DNA of 64,000 nt from Circinella umbellata (GCA_025093555.1 JAIWNF010000028.1:248001-312000); one strand, 5' to 3'. Shown: positions 1 through 12,383, numbered from the stretch's first letter. Notes: generated from the letters alone by a model not told the origin. A program made the numbers and translations.

Positions 1-776
1 TGTTGGACTTTCCACCTGAACTACAAAGACAATTATTAGAACAGCTTAATAATATGATTGTAAGACTTTTTTTTTCTTTTACTACTACTTGATTTTTATT
101 ATGACATAAGTAAAAAAAAACTAATATATAAATATATATATAATAGACTCTACAAGCATTGACAAATGGAGGAAAGTTACCAACTTCACCTGGTGAGTTT
201 GGTGATCAATCAGATCAACAAGAACAACCTCCATCTCATGAAGATCATAATACTACTACAACAACTACAACTACAGCTACTACTGAAGAATCATCTATAT
301 CTCCAGGTGTAGTTGTAGAGCATACCGAACAAACCACTAACATCCTAAACTCGTTATCACAGCAACAAGAAGAATCAGAATCAGAATCAGAACAACAGCA
401 TCATCATCACCATCACCATCAAGAAAAAGAAGAAGAAACAACACGCGATATTAAAATGGAATCATCATTACAACAAGAAGAATCAAAAACATTACCCGTA
501 TTATCAGAAGAAGGGAGATCAGATAAACAAGTAATATTAAAATCAGAAGATCAAGAATCTACAAATACAAGTAGTGTATCTAATTCTTCTCAAGTGGATA
601 AAATGGATACGGATCAATCATCTACAATTACTGATGCAACTATGTATAATAATAATAATAGTAGTAATGAACAAGTAGTGGATCAATCAACAACACCTCA
701 AGAAGAAAAAAAACCTGAATATCCATTGGATGCTGTATTGACATTGATGCAATTGAATGCTGGTTGGCGACAATAA
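1..776 (+). CDS. C-terminal part of a low-complexity nuclear-type protein (5' end outside window)
   Basis: The last two exons are visible. Exon 1..59 reads in frame from base 3 (LDFPPELQRQLLEQLNNMI). An intron at 60..146 (GTAAGA..ATAG) follows, and the frame continues from 147 to a TAA at 774-776. The visible 228 residues begin with a short amphipathic, leucine-rich stretch. A long tract rich in Gln, Glu, Ser, Thr and Asn follows, with a His-7 run and several Thr runs. The end is a conserved-looking hydrophobic tail, AVLTLMQLNAGWRQ. Low-complexity acidic and polyglutamine tracts like this are common in fungal transcription regulators, but no DNA-binding domain lies in the visible part, so the function is unknown. 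The contrast between the repetitive middle and the ordered last 20 residues suggests the tail is a real interaction motif. Confidence 0.75.
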
Positions 777-1177
777 TATTTTGTAACATCCTTATTTCTC
801 ACTTCTTCCCCCCCCCTCCCTTGCTCTCTTTTTCTTTCTAACTCACAACATACATACTCAAACAACACATACACATACATGTTCTCTGTCATTATACATA
901 TACATTTATATATAAATATATATCTATATATATCTATATATACATATACACTTCTTTTACCAAAATAAAATATATAAATTTTGCTTTGTGCGAGTGACGT
1001 AGTTTTTTTTTTATATGTAAAAAACTGCGCGCGATCACAAATTATTTTAATTTTTTTTTTTTTGGATTGTTCTTTACTTTTCCACACATTTATTCACAAA
1101 GAGACACACGCACGCACACGCACACACACATACAGAGACACACGTTTAATACCGAAAAATATATCTACATTTACAAC
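777..1177. other. Intergenic: 3' UTR of upstream gene and promoter of the SR-protein gene
   Basis: It contains a pyrimidine-rich stretch, a long AT dinucleotide block near 900-950 and a CA-rich run (about 1106-1142) just before the next start codon. A TGACG core lies at about 994-998. No coding signal is seen. Confidence 0.5.
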
Positions 1178-2497
1178 ATGAAAAGGACTTTATTCGTCGC
1201 CGGTTTTGGTTCTCGAACACGCGCAAGAGATTTAGCATACGAATTTGAAAGGTACTTTTCAACATTGATCCAGAAAACATTATAATTATTCCTTTCATCC
1301 GTTTTTTTTTCTCTTTCTTTCTTTCACATGTGGAACGAGCAAAAAAAATCACATTTTACACACAAATATATATATATATATATATATATAAGCGATATAA
1401 ACAATATCACAACGTCGTCGTCGTCGTCGTTCATCGTCGAAATAATTATAGCGAAGAGTTTCGAGCGTATATATGGGTTATATTTTTTTTTGGGGGGGAT
1501 ATATAAAAACACTACGCGCCTCGAAAAAAAAAATTACGAGACGATTTGATTTGCTTTATATGTTTTTTTTTTGCCCTTTCTTTGTTTCTTTTTTTTTTTT
1601 TTTACTCTTTTTTACGACGGGATAATTCACTCCATTACGAATTGATTTTGACGGCTAACGACTTCCTCCTTCCTCTTCCGTCATCATCTTAACTCCACAA
1701 CGTTATCAAATAAAACAAAAAACAAAAAAAAAAAAGATATGGTCGCCTTGTTCGTTGTGATATTCCTGCTCCAAAGAGTTATGCTTCCAAACCGTAAGTA
1801 AAAAATTAAAAAACTTGAAAACCATGGTTTAATGACAATAAAATTAATCCATCAAAACAACCAATAGTTATGCTTTTGTAGAATTTGAAGATCCTCGTGA
1901 TGCGGATGATGCTTTTAATGAAATGCATGGTCGACGTATTGATGGTTATACTATTAGTGTTCAGGTTCGCAAAAAAAAAGTGTTAGATTATTAAAGTATA
2001 TGGATGAAAAAAATCATAAATATTAAAATATATGTATATATTTATAGTGGGCACGTAATGCGCCAAGTGCATCATGGCGTTTTGATAGAGGATCATCACC
2101 AGGTCGTCGTCCTCGTTCACCAAGTCCCCATCGTTATGGTGGAAGATATGGTGGAGGAAGACCACCTATGCCTCCTCGTGGACGTAGTCGATCTCGTAGT
2201 CCATATTATGGTAGAGGGGGTCGTTCACCATCTCCTCGAGGTCGATCTCCTCCTTCTTATGAACGTCGTTATGATTCTCGTTCTCGTTCACCACCACCAC
2301 CACTTCCTAGATATCCTGATGATCGTTATCCATTTCAACCTACTACTGCTACTACTACTACCTCACGTTCTCGATCCCCAAAACCTGATTCACGACTGTC
2401 ACGTTCACTTTCTCCTCTTCCTCATCCCGATAGTCGACAACAATCACGTAGTCCACCTCCAGCACCTCCAACGATAACAGCTACCACAACTGAATAA
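1178..2497 (+). CDS. srp1: SR-type splicing factor (RRM plus RS tail), similar to fission yeast Srp1
   Basis: Predicted exons are 1178..1251, 1737..1793, 1868..1964 and 2048..2497, giving 225 residues. Residues 1-75 form one RNA-recognition motif: RNP2 is TLFVAGF near the N-terminus and RNP1 is YAFVEFED. The segment TRARDLAYEFERYGRLVRCDI is diagnostic of the Srp1/SRSF family. After GYTISVQWARN comes an Arg/Ser/Pro/Gly-rich tail with many RSRS and RSP dipeptides, the usual substrate of SR-protein kinases. Known family members bind exonic enhancers in the nucleus and recruit U1/U2AF. The ATG at 1178 is the only one placing RNP2 at the right distance. Intron 1 (485 bases) is far longer than the others (74 and 83 bases), and its proposed acceptor follows a run of A rather than pyrimidines, so that junction is the least certain. 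The gene symbol follows the fission yeast family name. Confidence 0.9.
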
Positions 2498-2683
2498 TTT
2501 ATCAGGTTGTTATAAATGAAATATATCTTTTTTTTTCTCGTTTTCTTTCCTTCTTTTTTTTTTTTTTTTTTTTTTTTTGGTGGCCCTTTTCTGATATGCT
2601 CATCCATTAAATAATAATAATAATAAAAAAAAAGAAAAAAAAATTTACAACTTAAAATTATTCATTTATTTATTTATTTATTT

Positions 2684-4717
2684 TCAAGTCATTTGATGAG
2701 ATATAAGAATACGTTGTACTTTTTGGATAAATGGGCGTGTTCTCGCAATATCATCGACAGGTGTATGTAGAATCACTTTTAATAATCGCGATAAAGCATT
2801 TAAGGCTTTTAATTTTTCATCTTGTTTTTCTTGATCTACTAAATATTCCAAGATTTCACATGCTTGTTTTAATTCATGAATACAAGGTCGAAAATAACAA
2901 TCCAATTGTAATTGCCAAGCATCAAATAAATCCACTAAAGCAAAAGCTGCTTTACTACATCGTTCAATAGATAAAGGTGTGGGTATATATGTTTGATGTA
3001 ATAATATCCAATGACCATAATATCGAATAGAATGCATATATAAACACCGTCGACTCCATATATCATGATGGGTATTGTTGGTATATTGACGAAGCCATGT
3101 TTCAAACACTATTAATTTTTTTTCAATGCGTTCAATTTCTTTATAAGGTACTTGTTGTCTATCCTTGGAAAAACAAGTACGTCGAATATCTCTTGTGATT
3201 TCACATGTTTTATATTCAAGCCATTGAAATATAGATTGTTGTTGTTGTTGTTCAATAATATTGTCATTGTCATTCTTTGGAAAAGGAGGCGCTTCTTGAT
3301 CTTCCAATTGAACTTCATAAGGTTTATTATGAAAATGAGATGCTGATGTATCCATTGAATAAATAAACCATCGTATGGATTGAATATATAAAGAAGGTGA
3401 TTCCAATGAAATAATAAGATCCTCATTATCATCATCATCATCGTCATCAAAAGGTGATACAAGTTGGTGTTGATGTTGTTGTTCAACCACAGGATTATTA
3501 TCGTAATGAATATTCAAACTTGCTGCTAATTGTGCTGCCATTCCAGAATATAAATAAATAACAGATATATTTCCACTTTCAATATGATATAAAACCAAAT
3601 TACAAATAGCATGACAAATAATAACATTGGCAGATTCTTGTTCAAAATAAAGACTCGATACTAATTCTTTCGCTTCGTCATAATAACTTTGTGCCAATGA
3701 AATTATATTAGATTTCATATCTTCTTCTTGTTGATTTATATGTGTTGTTGTTGTTGTTGTTGTTGTTGTTATATCGATTTCAATCATTTCTGGATGCCAA
3801 TAACACGCATGTAATAACATATAACACATACATGATGTATATAATAATCTTAAAATAGGTGTTTTTGCAACTAATTTTCGATCTAATAATTTATCACGAA
3901 TAGGTTGAAATCCAAGTATTGAACCATGTAATAAACAGGTTGGGTATAATTCAAGTAATTTTTGTATGGTATTGGTTTTGAGAAAAATGTCATGCTGTGA
4001 TGCTGATATATTTATGGGTGATGAGGGTGATGTAGGTGTTGATGGTGTTGGTGAAAAAGCATCTCCTTTTGTTGTTGTTGTTGTATCGGGTAATAAACTA
4101 GTAAAATGACTTAATTTGATATTTGGGTAAATGGTATTATTTCGTGTTAACCATCTTGTTGTTGTCGAAGAAGAAGCTGAAGTTGATGTTGATGTTGTTG
4201 TTGTTGACTTATTATTATCCAATGCAAATTGAATTAATACAGCATAGATATCTTCAACATGATGCATATGAGTATTAATAGAAACACCATGACCGGTTAC
4301 ATTTTCAATATCCCATGAACGTAATGCATCAGTACAAATGATAGGGTCACGCTTATAAACAAGTTGTTCAATAAGACCGAATTCATTCATGAGAGAATCA
4401 ATTTGATCTTGTAAAGTAGAAAATCGACCTCGTAATGCTGTACTAGCAAGATCTCCCGGTGCATCTAAATATTCACATTCAACATTGGCTAAAAGACATT
4501 GTTCACAAGTAGGTCTTTCTCTTGAACATTTGGATCTATGTTTTCGACATCTTTTTATTATATAAGGAGGTGGGGGAAAGGAGGGAGAGTGTGTGGGGGA
4601 GATTTGTGTTAATAAATAAGAAAAAATTTAAGGGGGATTTTTTTTTTTATTTTACCTTTGACAAGATAAAGGTTTTCGTAAACGACGTTTTGTTAATCGT
4701 TCATCCACACTTGACAT
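2684..4717 (-). CDS. Zn2Cys6 (Gal4-type) fungal transcription factor
   Basis: Two exons (4656..4717 and 2684..4550, minus strand) give 642 residues. The binuclear zinc cluster spans residues 19-46 with spacing C-x2-C-x6-C-x6-C-x2-C-x6-C. It is preceded by a basic stretch (KRRLRKPLSCQR) and followed by LDAPGD and a short linker/dimerisation helix. The 105-base intron falls inside the cluster, between the second arginine and the second cysteine. The rest resembles the fungal-specific middle homology region. It contains HACYWHPEM, a segment ANVIICHAICNLVLYHIESGN and a region before AAQLAASLNIHYD, all typical of Fungal_trans domains. Poly-Thr and poly-Gln inserts interrupt it. Such proteins bind CGG-containing sites as nuclear regulators of metabolism or drug response. 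No target can be inferred here. The gene is divergent from the coiled-coil gene at 5276. Confidence 0.88.
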
Positions 4718-5275
4718 AATAAATATTTTTTAAAGAGAAGAGAATAACCGAAAAAATGATTGTTCTTTTTGCTTGGATTAAATAAAAAAAAAATTGGGGG
4801 AGGGGGGGGGAGTTGCATATTGTTTTTATTGTTCAAAAAATAATAATTATGTGTAATCTTAAGTCATCAAAAAAGATAGTATAATAACCTATTTTGAATG
4901 AATGAATGAATTGATTTTATCTCTTCCCCTCCTTTCCTCGAAGTAATTTAGAATAAGAGAGAAACAAAGAGAGCAAAAAAAAATAAATAAAAATAAAGAA
5001 CCCTTAAATAAACTACTTGTTTATAGAGTCACGCCATAATAAATATATATATTTCTTTTTAATACAAGTAACGAACTTTGTGTCGTGTTTTTTTTTTTGT
5101 AGTCAAGTTCGTTTCATCTCTCTCTCTCTCTCTTTTTTTTTAAAAAAAAAACAATTGAAAACCTTTTCTCCTTTCCATTCCCTTTTTTAATCCCCCTTTT
5201 TTTTCGTTTCTTTTTTTTTTTTGCGCTTTCCAAAAAAGAGAAAAAAAAAAAAAAAAAAAAGAAAGATAAACCCCC
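4718..5275. other. Divergent promoter region between the zinc-cluster gene and the coiled-coil gene
   Basis: It holds a GAATGAATGAATGAA stretch near 4893-4910, a (TC)n run near 5115-5132 and long homopolymers of T and A just upstream of the ATG at 5276. No reading frame of interest is present. Confidence 0.5.
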
Positions 5276-8200
5276 ATGATGTTACAACAGGAAAACAGTG
5301 CTACTATACCTAATTTACATCAACGTGATCTCGATTCTAATAGTCGTGTACGTAAAATTGAGTTTATTATATATTTTGATCGGATAAAATTCTCATTGTT
5401 TTTGGCGCGCTTTTTTTATTTTTCCATCCTTTTATTTTTTTTTTAGACTCTTATTCCATTAGAAGATATTGCTGATTTACTTAAAATACCAGTAACAGAA
5501 TTACCAAAACATGCTCGAGTAGATAAATGGTTACGCTATTTGGATCGACGAGAAAAAACTACAGGAGAAGCTTTAATTACGGAATCACAAAAACGTACTA
5601 TTCAAGAATATGGAAAAGTTCAAGGAAAAACTGTATTTTTAGATCCAAATGAATTTATTGAATTATTAGAAAAATTAATTTCACCATTGGATCGTAGTTC
5701 ATTTATCACTCGAGATGGTGAAGAAGAAGAAGAGGAAGAGGAGGATGATGATTACGAGGATGAGGAAGAAGATGATTTAAAAGATTATAATGAAATGATG
5801 GTGGATCCTCGATTAATAGCACAACGTCAAAGAGTTACAATCGATCATCAAGATGAAAATTATGATAACATGCGTCCATATCAACAAGATCCATTTCAAT
5901 ATAATAAAAATCATGATGATAATGAAAAGAATTTATATACACAACAAAAACAACAGAGACAACAACGAGATATGTTTAAAAGTGATGTATTAGATGATAC
6001 AACAACGGATCCAGTTATTTCTCATCTAATGGATGCTCGACAACGTACTTCTAAAATGTTAAATTTTACACCTCCTCGTTTCAAAATGCGTCGATTAGGT
6101 CAAACAGAAGAATCAGATAATGAAAGTGGAGGAACCCGTGGTGGTAGTCCAAATCATCCTTCTGTTTCACCCGTATCTAACATGGTAAATCCTTATTCAA
6201 ATGATTATAAATACAATACAATACAATACAATATTAAAATTTAATTTCTATTTAGAGTATTCAAGATGATTATGATCATCGAAATATAAAAACACAAAGT
6301 AAATTATATAAGAAATCATCTTCAAGACCATCTCCACCATCTCCTTCTCCACCACAATTCCATGATCATAATATGGGTGTAAGCTTATTATTCTTTATAC
6401 TTTTCTATACAATAATAATAAAATTAATAGTATGTGATATGCCTTTTTTCTTTAGATTGAAATAAGACCTATGATATCCGTATCTGAGTCTTTACATAGT
6501 CAACATAGCTCACTAGCACAACAACAACGTTTACAAGAAGCAGAACGACGATTAGATAAAGTATCTCAAGAATATGATGAACAAATTGCTAAACTTGAAA
6601 TAGATCTCAGTAGTATGAGACATGAAATTGTAATGCATAAAAAAACAATTTCAGAATTTCAAGCACAAGAAAATAATCGAATGGAACATATTACTGCTGT
6701 AAGTGTTTAAATAATCAACAAGAGGGGGGGGCTTTAATAAATCATGAAACTCATTTATTTTTATAGCTTGAAAAACAATTAGAAGATTCTGGTGATAAAA
6801 CTACTAAATTACGACAATCGACTGAAGAACTAAAAGATGAATTGGAAGAAAAGAATGGTAAATTTCTAATATTCTCTCCCCCCCTCCCCACTTTATTTTG
6901 ATAAATACATTAACTCTATATATATATATTTTTTAGAGGAACTTGAAAGATTACAAGATACATTACAAAAAGCGATGAATAAATTAAAATATGTTGAGAA
7001 TAATTTTGATCAATTATATCAAGAATATAATGCTCAAAAAGCAGCTCAAGAAACAATAACTGAACTTCAATTACGTTTAGATCAAGAAATCGAAGGCTCC
7101 CAATCATTAATTGTTGAATTGGAAGATAAACAAAAAGAAAATAAACGTATGAAACATATTATTGATGATATGAAAACAGATTTGGATGAAGCAAGACGAC
7201 GGGCTGCACAAATAGTTGTTCCAGTCAAGGTAATATATTAATATATATATTCCAAATGAAACAAAAATTAAATAATATAATATATATATATATATATATA
7301 TAATAGTCATTAGGTGATGAATTAGGAGAATCTTCTTCTATCTTATTGGATACAAAAGAAGTACAAACTGAACAATTTGAGCAAGCACACTTATTATCCA
7401 TTAATTTGAGAGATCAAGAAAAATTGGAATCACTAGGAATTGTATTAACAAAAACTGAAGAACAATTGGAAGAAACAGAAGGAAGATTAGAATTTAGTGA
7501 ACAAAGAGCCGATGAACTTGAAGGGAAATTAATTAAAATGGAACAGGACTTGAAGAAAGGTAATTAGAAAATAGTTATATATTTATGTATGTTTGTATTG
7601 ACTAACTTACTTTATATGGTACCTTTTTCTTTTCTTTTAGTGAAACGACGACGTGATGAATTACAGGAAGAAAATACAGATATACTTCATGAAATGAGAA
7701 TACTTGAAGCAAATCTTAAACGACACATGGATACAAAAGATCCAATATCAAAAAAGAACGTGAATACAATAGGAGTACAATCAGATATATCTGAATTATG
7801 TGATACATGTGGTTATATTGCTGCAGAACATGAAGATGCTATTTATGATCTTACTCAACGTGTACAAGATCAAGCTGAAACTATTCGTCGTGTTCGAAAC
7901 ATTAATACAAGAAAAAATGATTCAACAGTAACCGAATATATTGTAAGTTATAGAATATATTTAAAATAGAGAGTCAGGATAACTCATTTTCATTTAAATT
8001 AGTCAATGGCCCATCATACATTATTTCATAAAACAACAAAAACTGCACGTACTTGGCGTATTCTCTTATTTTTATTTTTTATATATACAATGATTCAATC
8101 ATTTGTTTTTATTCAAAATATGTTTGCCAAGGTTTCTTATGGTGTCGAAGACTATCCTTATGTCACTTTATATCCTTTACCAGTAGGTCCATATACTTCA

Positions 8201-8281
8201 AGAAATAAATTTATTGATGAATTAATATTCTGGTTACAAAATGTATTACTTGATGCTGAAGATTATGCTGTGGCTCAATAA
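5276..8281 (+). CDS. Tail-anchored long coiled-coil protein, function unknown
   Basis: Nine exons join in frame: 5276..5347, 5447..6184, 6256..6378, 6456..6698, 6767..6857, 6937..7229, 7307..7559, 7641..7942 and 8003..8281, giving 797 residues. Residues about 25-100 form a compact, non-repetitive helical region (LEDIADLLKIPVTELPKHAR onward). An acidic run (about 115-140) and a disordered Ser/Pro-rich linker follow. Residues about 390-700 are heptad-like, Glu/Lys/Gln-rich coiled coil. Near the C-terminus one hydrophobic segment (about 722-745, ILLFLFFIYTMIQSFVFI) is followed by about 50 residues, and there is no signal peptide, so the protein is predicted to be tail-anchored with a lumenal end. 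This layout (N-terminal module, rod, TM, short lumenal tail) resembles nuclear-envelope KASH-type linkers, golgins and cortical anchors. I cannot assign one. A CxxC pair lies near the rod end (SELCDTCGY). Confidence 0.85.
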
Positions 8282-9509
8282 TATATATAAATATATCATA
8301 TTCCTCTCTCTCTCTCCCTCTCTCTCCTTCTTTTCCCTCACTGTTCTTCTTTATCTATTATTATTACTGGATATTATTACATTTATTAACTACAAATATT
8401 CATACAACCCTAACTTACTCCTTATTATTATCATTCACTTTTTAAACTATTATTAACTAGTTACTCTATCCGTTGTAAATATATATATATATATTTCTTA
8501 TTCTTTTTTTTTTTTTATCTCAAAAATAAATGTACCATATAATAAAAATATATTCCTTTTCTTCAAAAAAAAAAAACATAATAGAACGAGATTATTCATT
8601 AAGCACATACTTTTATATTTTTTTCCACTTGGTTTTTTGACACCATTTCACTTAAAAGTTATTTCTGGAATTCTAGATAGATATGTAATTCTAATAATTT
8701 TAAATATAACGAGCTACTACTATATTTAGTATAATTATCTATAAAACTACGTAGTAAAAAAAAAAGTTTATATTATAATGCTTCTGGGGATCCTATAATA
8801 GTGTGAGATATCTGTTGTAGTAAAAGAAAAAAAAACATGGTGTCATAGCATGTCATTGTATAGGTGTTTAGACATTATTTATAACAACAAATAAAAAATA
8901 GAAATATATCACATGACCTATTCTTTTATTGTAATAATAGGTTATATTGTTCAAAAGAAGGAGATTGCCCAGAACAAGTCATTATCAGGTTTGTTGATTG
9001 ATTAATTGGTTCCTATTACCCAAAAAAAAAAAAAAAAAGATATTAATAGAAACCTATTTTACTTTGATTGTCTTATACAAATAATAATTTATCTCTATTA
9101 CAGTAGAAAGTCCAGAAGAAGTTAAGTAATAATAAAAAAAAAAGTTTTGACACTTTTTTTTTCTTTAATGAATATTTCTTTGGTAACAAAAGATTGCATT
9201 TTACGTAGTACACAAGCAAAAGAAGAAGGAGAAAAACTACAAGAGGTTATAAGTAAGAAAAAGGTGGTTTTTTGTTGGGGATTTGTTATTGATGACAAGA
9301 TAATGAAAATTTGGGAAAGGTGAAGGGCAAAAAAAAAAAAAAAGACTACTCGTTCGCTTAATTTGATGAGGGATGAGGTTTGTTTAGGAGGGTTTTTTTT
9401 TTTAATTGGTATAAAGTAGCAAAAAAAAAAAGAGAGAGGGAAAAAGGGGGGGTTCAATCATCCCACGTCATTACATAATTTCTTTCTCTATAATATTATA
9501 AGATCAGAC
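8282..9509. other. Intergenic, AT-rich, convergent 3' ends
   Basis: 3' UTRs of the flanking convergent genes. A short exon-like stretch at about 8941-8988 (bounded by AG and GT, reading LYCSKEGDCPEQVII) is followed by an AG near 9101-9103, but no start, continuation or domain supports a gene. Long A and T homopolymers dominate. Confidence 0.4.
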
Positions 9510-10905
9510 TTATTGGGACTTGGCCTTGATCTTGAAACCTTCAGAGTGGAAGGTACAATCTTCATCCTTGGACTTATCACTGGTGACAGTCAAACTATTA
9601 CAAATATATATATATGGGTTGGTAAAAAGAAAAAAAAAGATTATATGATTCCAGAAATAAAAATTAAACTTACGTGTAGTAGTAGGTAGCCTTTTCATCA
9701 ATATCTTCCTTCTTTGCAGGGTTCAAATGATCCTTGAGAGTGAATGAATCGGTGAAACGGCTCTTACCAGTCCAAGCATTTTCGACAAGTTGAGCATTCT
9801 TTCCATCAGTAGACTTGTACAAGTCAATAGAAGTAAGAGTAGCAGTTTGAGAAGCCTTGTCACGGTTGGCAGTAATTCTAACATGTTCACCAACAGTATA
9901 AGTATGATCCTTCTTTGGTTCTGCAACCTTCAAACCGAAGCAACCACGGAAATGTTCAGGCTTGAAGAAAGTAATATCGTCGAGAGATTCAGTGTAATAG
10001 CTGATACCGTCCGAGTTTTGATGAACACCTGAAGTGACCTTGAAAGTATGGGAAGTTTCGATACAGTCAGGACCATGTTCACCACCATCCATCAAGTTGG
10101 TGATCCAGGCACTATTTATTTATAATGAAATCGATCACAATTATTATTATTATTTTGTTGTTGTAAAATAATAAAAAAGTAGTAGTTGCTTATTTGTTTG
10201 TATAAATATATTTCTTTTCTTTGTGCTGCCGCATGTAAACTACTTTATATGGTAACTGCACACAAATAAGAGAGGAAAAAAGAAATCTAATAATTACCGG
10301 TAGTAGTAGAGACCTGGGGCAACATTGGCAGGAATATCATCAGTAATGGAAGCACGTTCATTTAAAGTGAAGTTACCTTGCCAAACATTTTGAATATATT
10401 TAGCATCACCATTGGCATCAACGGAATACAACTGTCAACAGAACAAAAAAAAAATTAGTTGACAAGGTCACCAGATTGATATTATCATTGTAAACAAATA
10501 ATAATAATCATCACTTACATCAAGACCAGTAAGAGTCTTTTCTTTTTCATCAGCGACACGAGCTATAATAATTAAAGTGAGTAACTAATTCTTATTTTTC
10601 ATTGTGGTATGTTGTTAGGTAACAAGAAAATTAAACTTACTGGCAGTAATCTTGGTTACGCCTCCAGCAGTAGCAATAGTGTTATCATTGGGTTCAGTAA
10701 TGGCCAAACCTATAAAAAAAAAAGATCATGAATCATGAAATGAGTTGGGATGATTAAACGAAGAAGAATAATAAAGAAAAGGGAGTGAGGTCAAGTTATT
10801 ACCATCACACCATTCAGCAATGGCATCAGCATAAGAATCAGCCTTTGACATAGTAGCCAAGGTGGTCAATAACAAAGCAGAAGTAGCGGCAAGAGAGAAT
10901 TTCAT
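9510..10905 (-). CDS. Secreted two-domain beta-rich protein (Kre9/Knh1-like architecture)
   Basis: Six exons on the minus strand (10803..10905, 10641..10709, 10519..10562, 10298..10431, 9674..10111, 9510..9594) give 290 residues. The N-terminus is a clear signal peptide (about 1-22, LAATSALLLTTLATMSKA), so the protein enters the secretory pathway. The mature part contains two related units of about 100-120 residues. Each opens with LxxxEP plus a GG/GE..xITA strand, continues with a (I/L)DLY strand, then VWxG or AWTGKSRF, and ends in a Tyr triplet (LYYYR, TYYYT). The second unit adds two Cys residues in an acidic ending (DEDCTFHSEGF). The pattern matches fungal extracellular beta-sandwich domains such as the Kre9/Knh1 N-terminal domain found in cell-wall proteins. 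No GPI signal or catalytic motif is visible. The next gene upstream on this strand encodes a shorter protein of the same design. Confidence 0.8.
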
Positions 10906-11459
10906 TATGTATATTGTTTAAGCGCGAGGTCTTTTCGACGTTGGTTAAAAAGAAAATAAAATAAAAAAAAAAGGAAGGGCAGGTAAAGAAAAGATAAAAA
11001 GGAAAAAGAAGTAAAAAGGAGGAAAAAGAAAGAAGCAAAAAAAAAAAAAAAAAAAAGTATAAAAAAAAAATTAGTGCAATTCAAATCTATTTTGCGCTCT
11101 TTATCCCCCTAAAACAAGAACCTCCAAATGTCACACAAGCTAACATACGACGGGAGCACCTCGTTAATGAACCACAACCCGATTGAGCATAGTTTAAAAA
11201 ATTCATTTTATTATTTATTTTTTTTATATATTTATATAACTTTTTTCTTTAGTCTGTCACCTCAAAAGAAGGTGATTCATAAACACATTGTTGTCCATCT
11301 TGCTCTACTTCAATACTAATAATATAAATAACAAAGAAAACACGCATATATAATATTACAATGAATAAATTAATCTCATAATATTGATGTTAAATATAGA
11401 AACATCAAAAATATAATAAAAAAGAGAGAGCGAGAGACAATAGATACTTTCACTCTCAA

Positions 11460-11510
<51 letters not shown>

Positions 11511-11647
11511 TTTCAACTCTCCCCCAATCTCTTAATGTCTTGGTTACCCATTCCACTCCTCTCCTTACCTCTCTTCCCCTCCTCCTCCTCCTCCTCCCCC
11601 CCCCTTTTTATTTTTATTTTGTTTTTTTCTCAGGTTTAAAAAAAGAT
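10906..11647. other. Intergenic with long CT/GA microsatellite
   Basis: Promoter of the secreted protein gene, including an A/G-rich stretch at about 10950-11060, then apparently non-coding DNA with the (CT)n tract at about 11461-11508. No supported gene. Confidence 0.5.
11461..11508. repeat. (CT)n microsatellite
   Basis: About 22 uninterrupted CT units, the longest of this type in the window, flanked by imperfect GAGAGCGAGAG on the left and C-rich DNA on the right. Confidence 0.95.
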
Positions 11648-12383
11648 TCAGGAACCGCCGAAAATCGACCTTCATTTCCAACCCATGCCAAAAAAAGGAT
11701 CATAAAAAATAGTTGCAACCTTACCGGAAAGTGAAATTATCATGTAAAGTATTTTCTTTAACTTGGTTCAAATCTTGTTGAAGAACCATTACTTTACTCA
11801 GTTTTTCTGTTTCATCCATACTTGTCCATACAGGTTCACTCACTTCTTCCGATCCTTGAGTTAATACTACTTTATCCAATCTAACATCATGGGCTTTATT
11901 ACCTAGATACATATATATATATATCAGGTGTATGTGTGTGTGTGTGTTGTCATGTAAAATTCGTCAAGTTAGAAATAATGATCAGTTGTTTCCTAGTAAC
12001 ACGAACAAGAATATTTCTATCCCATGCTATTATTTTTTTTAAAAGAAAAAAATCATATTCTTTGTTACCTAGAATGACATAGATTGTTTGTTTCCCACTT
12101 TTACTAAATGATGTACCTTCTTTTGGGTATAAAACATCAACACCTTTTTTTATATATTAAAAAAAAAAAAATTACAGAGTGAGAAGGCTTGGACTCTCTT
12201 TTACAGTTAATATACCCTTATTTTCTTCTTTTTTTCTTTTTTGTCTCACTTCATCCTAATTGACAACAATGACATGTCTAAAAAAAAAATTCATTTACCA
12301 GTGCATTCTTTACTAACAGGTGCACTTGTGGCGGTATAAGCAAATAACAAAGTTATGGCGGTGGCAATCCAAGTTGCTTTCAT
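11648..12383 (-). CDS. Small secreted protein, single Kre9/Knh1-like domain
   Basis: Four minus-strand exons (12299..12383, 12069..12143, 11725..11902, 11648..11669) give about 119 residues. The start MKATWIATAITLLFAYTATS is a good signal peptide, with likely cleavage before APVSKEC. The mature chain reads VDVLYPKEGTSFSKSGKQ, then IYVILGNKAHDVRLDKVVL, PVWTSMDE and a final FTFR. This is the same order of strands and the same VW landmark as each unit of the neighbouring 290-residue protein, so the two look like diverged tandem relatives. The last exon is the weakest part. The only AG downstream of the GTAAGG donor gives a short ending (R-SIFGGS), whereas another frame in the same place would give a longer Pro/Lys-rich tail. 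Role: probably extracellular or wall-associated. Confidence 0.65.

Noticed and set aside
3112..3486. Minus-strand frame rich in Met, Asn and Ile inside the zinc-cluster gene
   Set aside because: It is the out-of-frame reading of poly-Gln and Asp codons of the real gene.
8941..9130. Exon-like piece with Cys residues followed by a possible second exon
   Set aside because: No start codon, too short, and the second part stops after a few codons in every phase.
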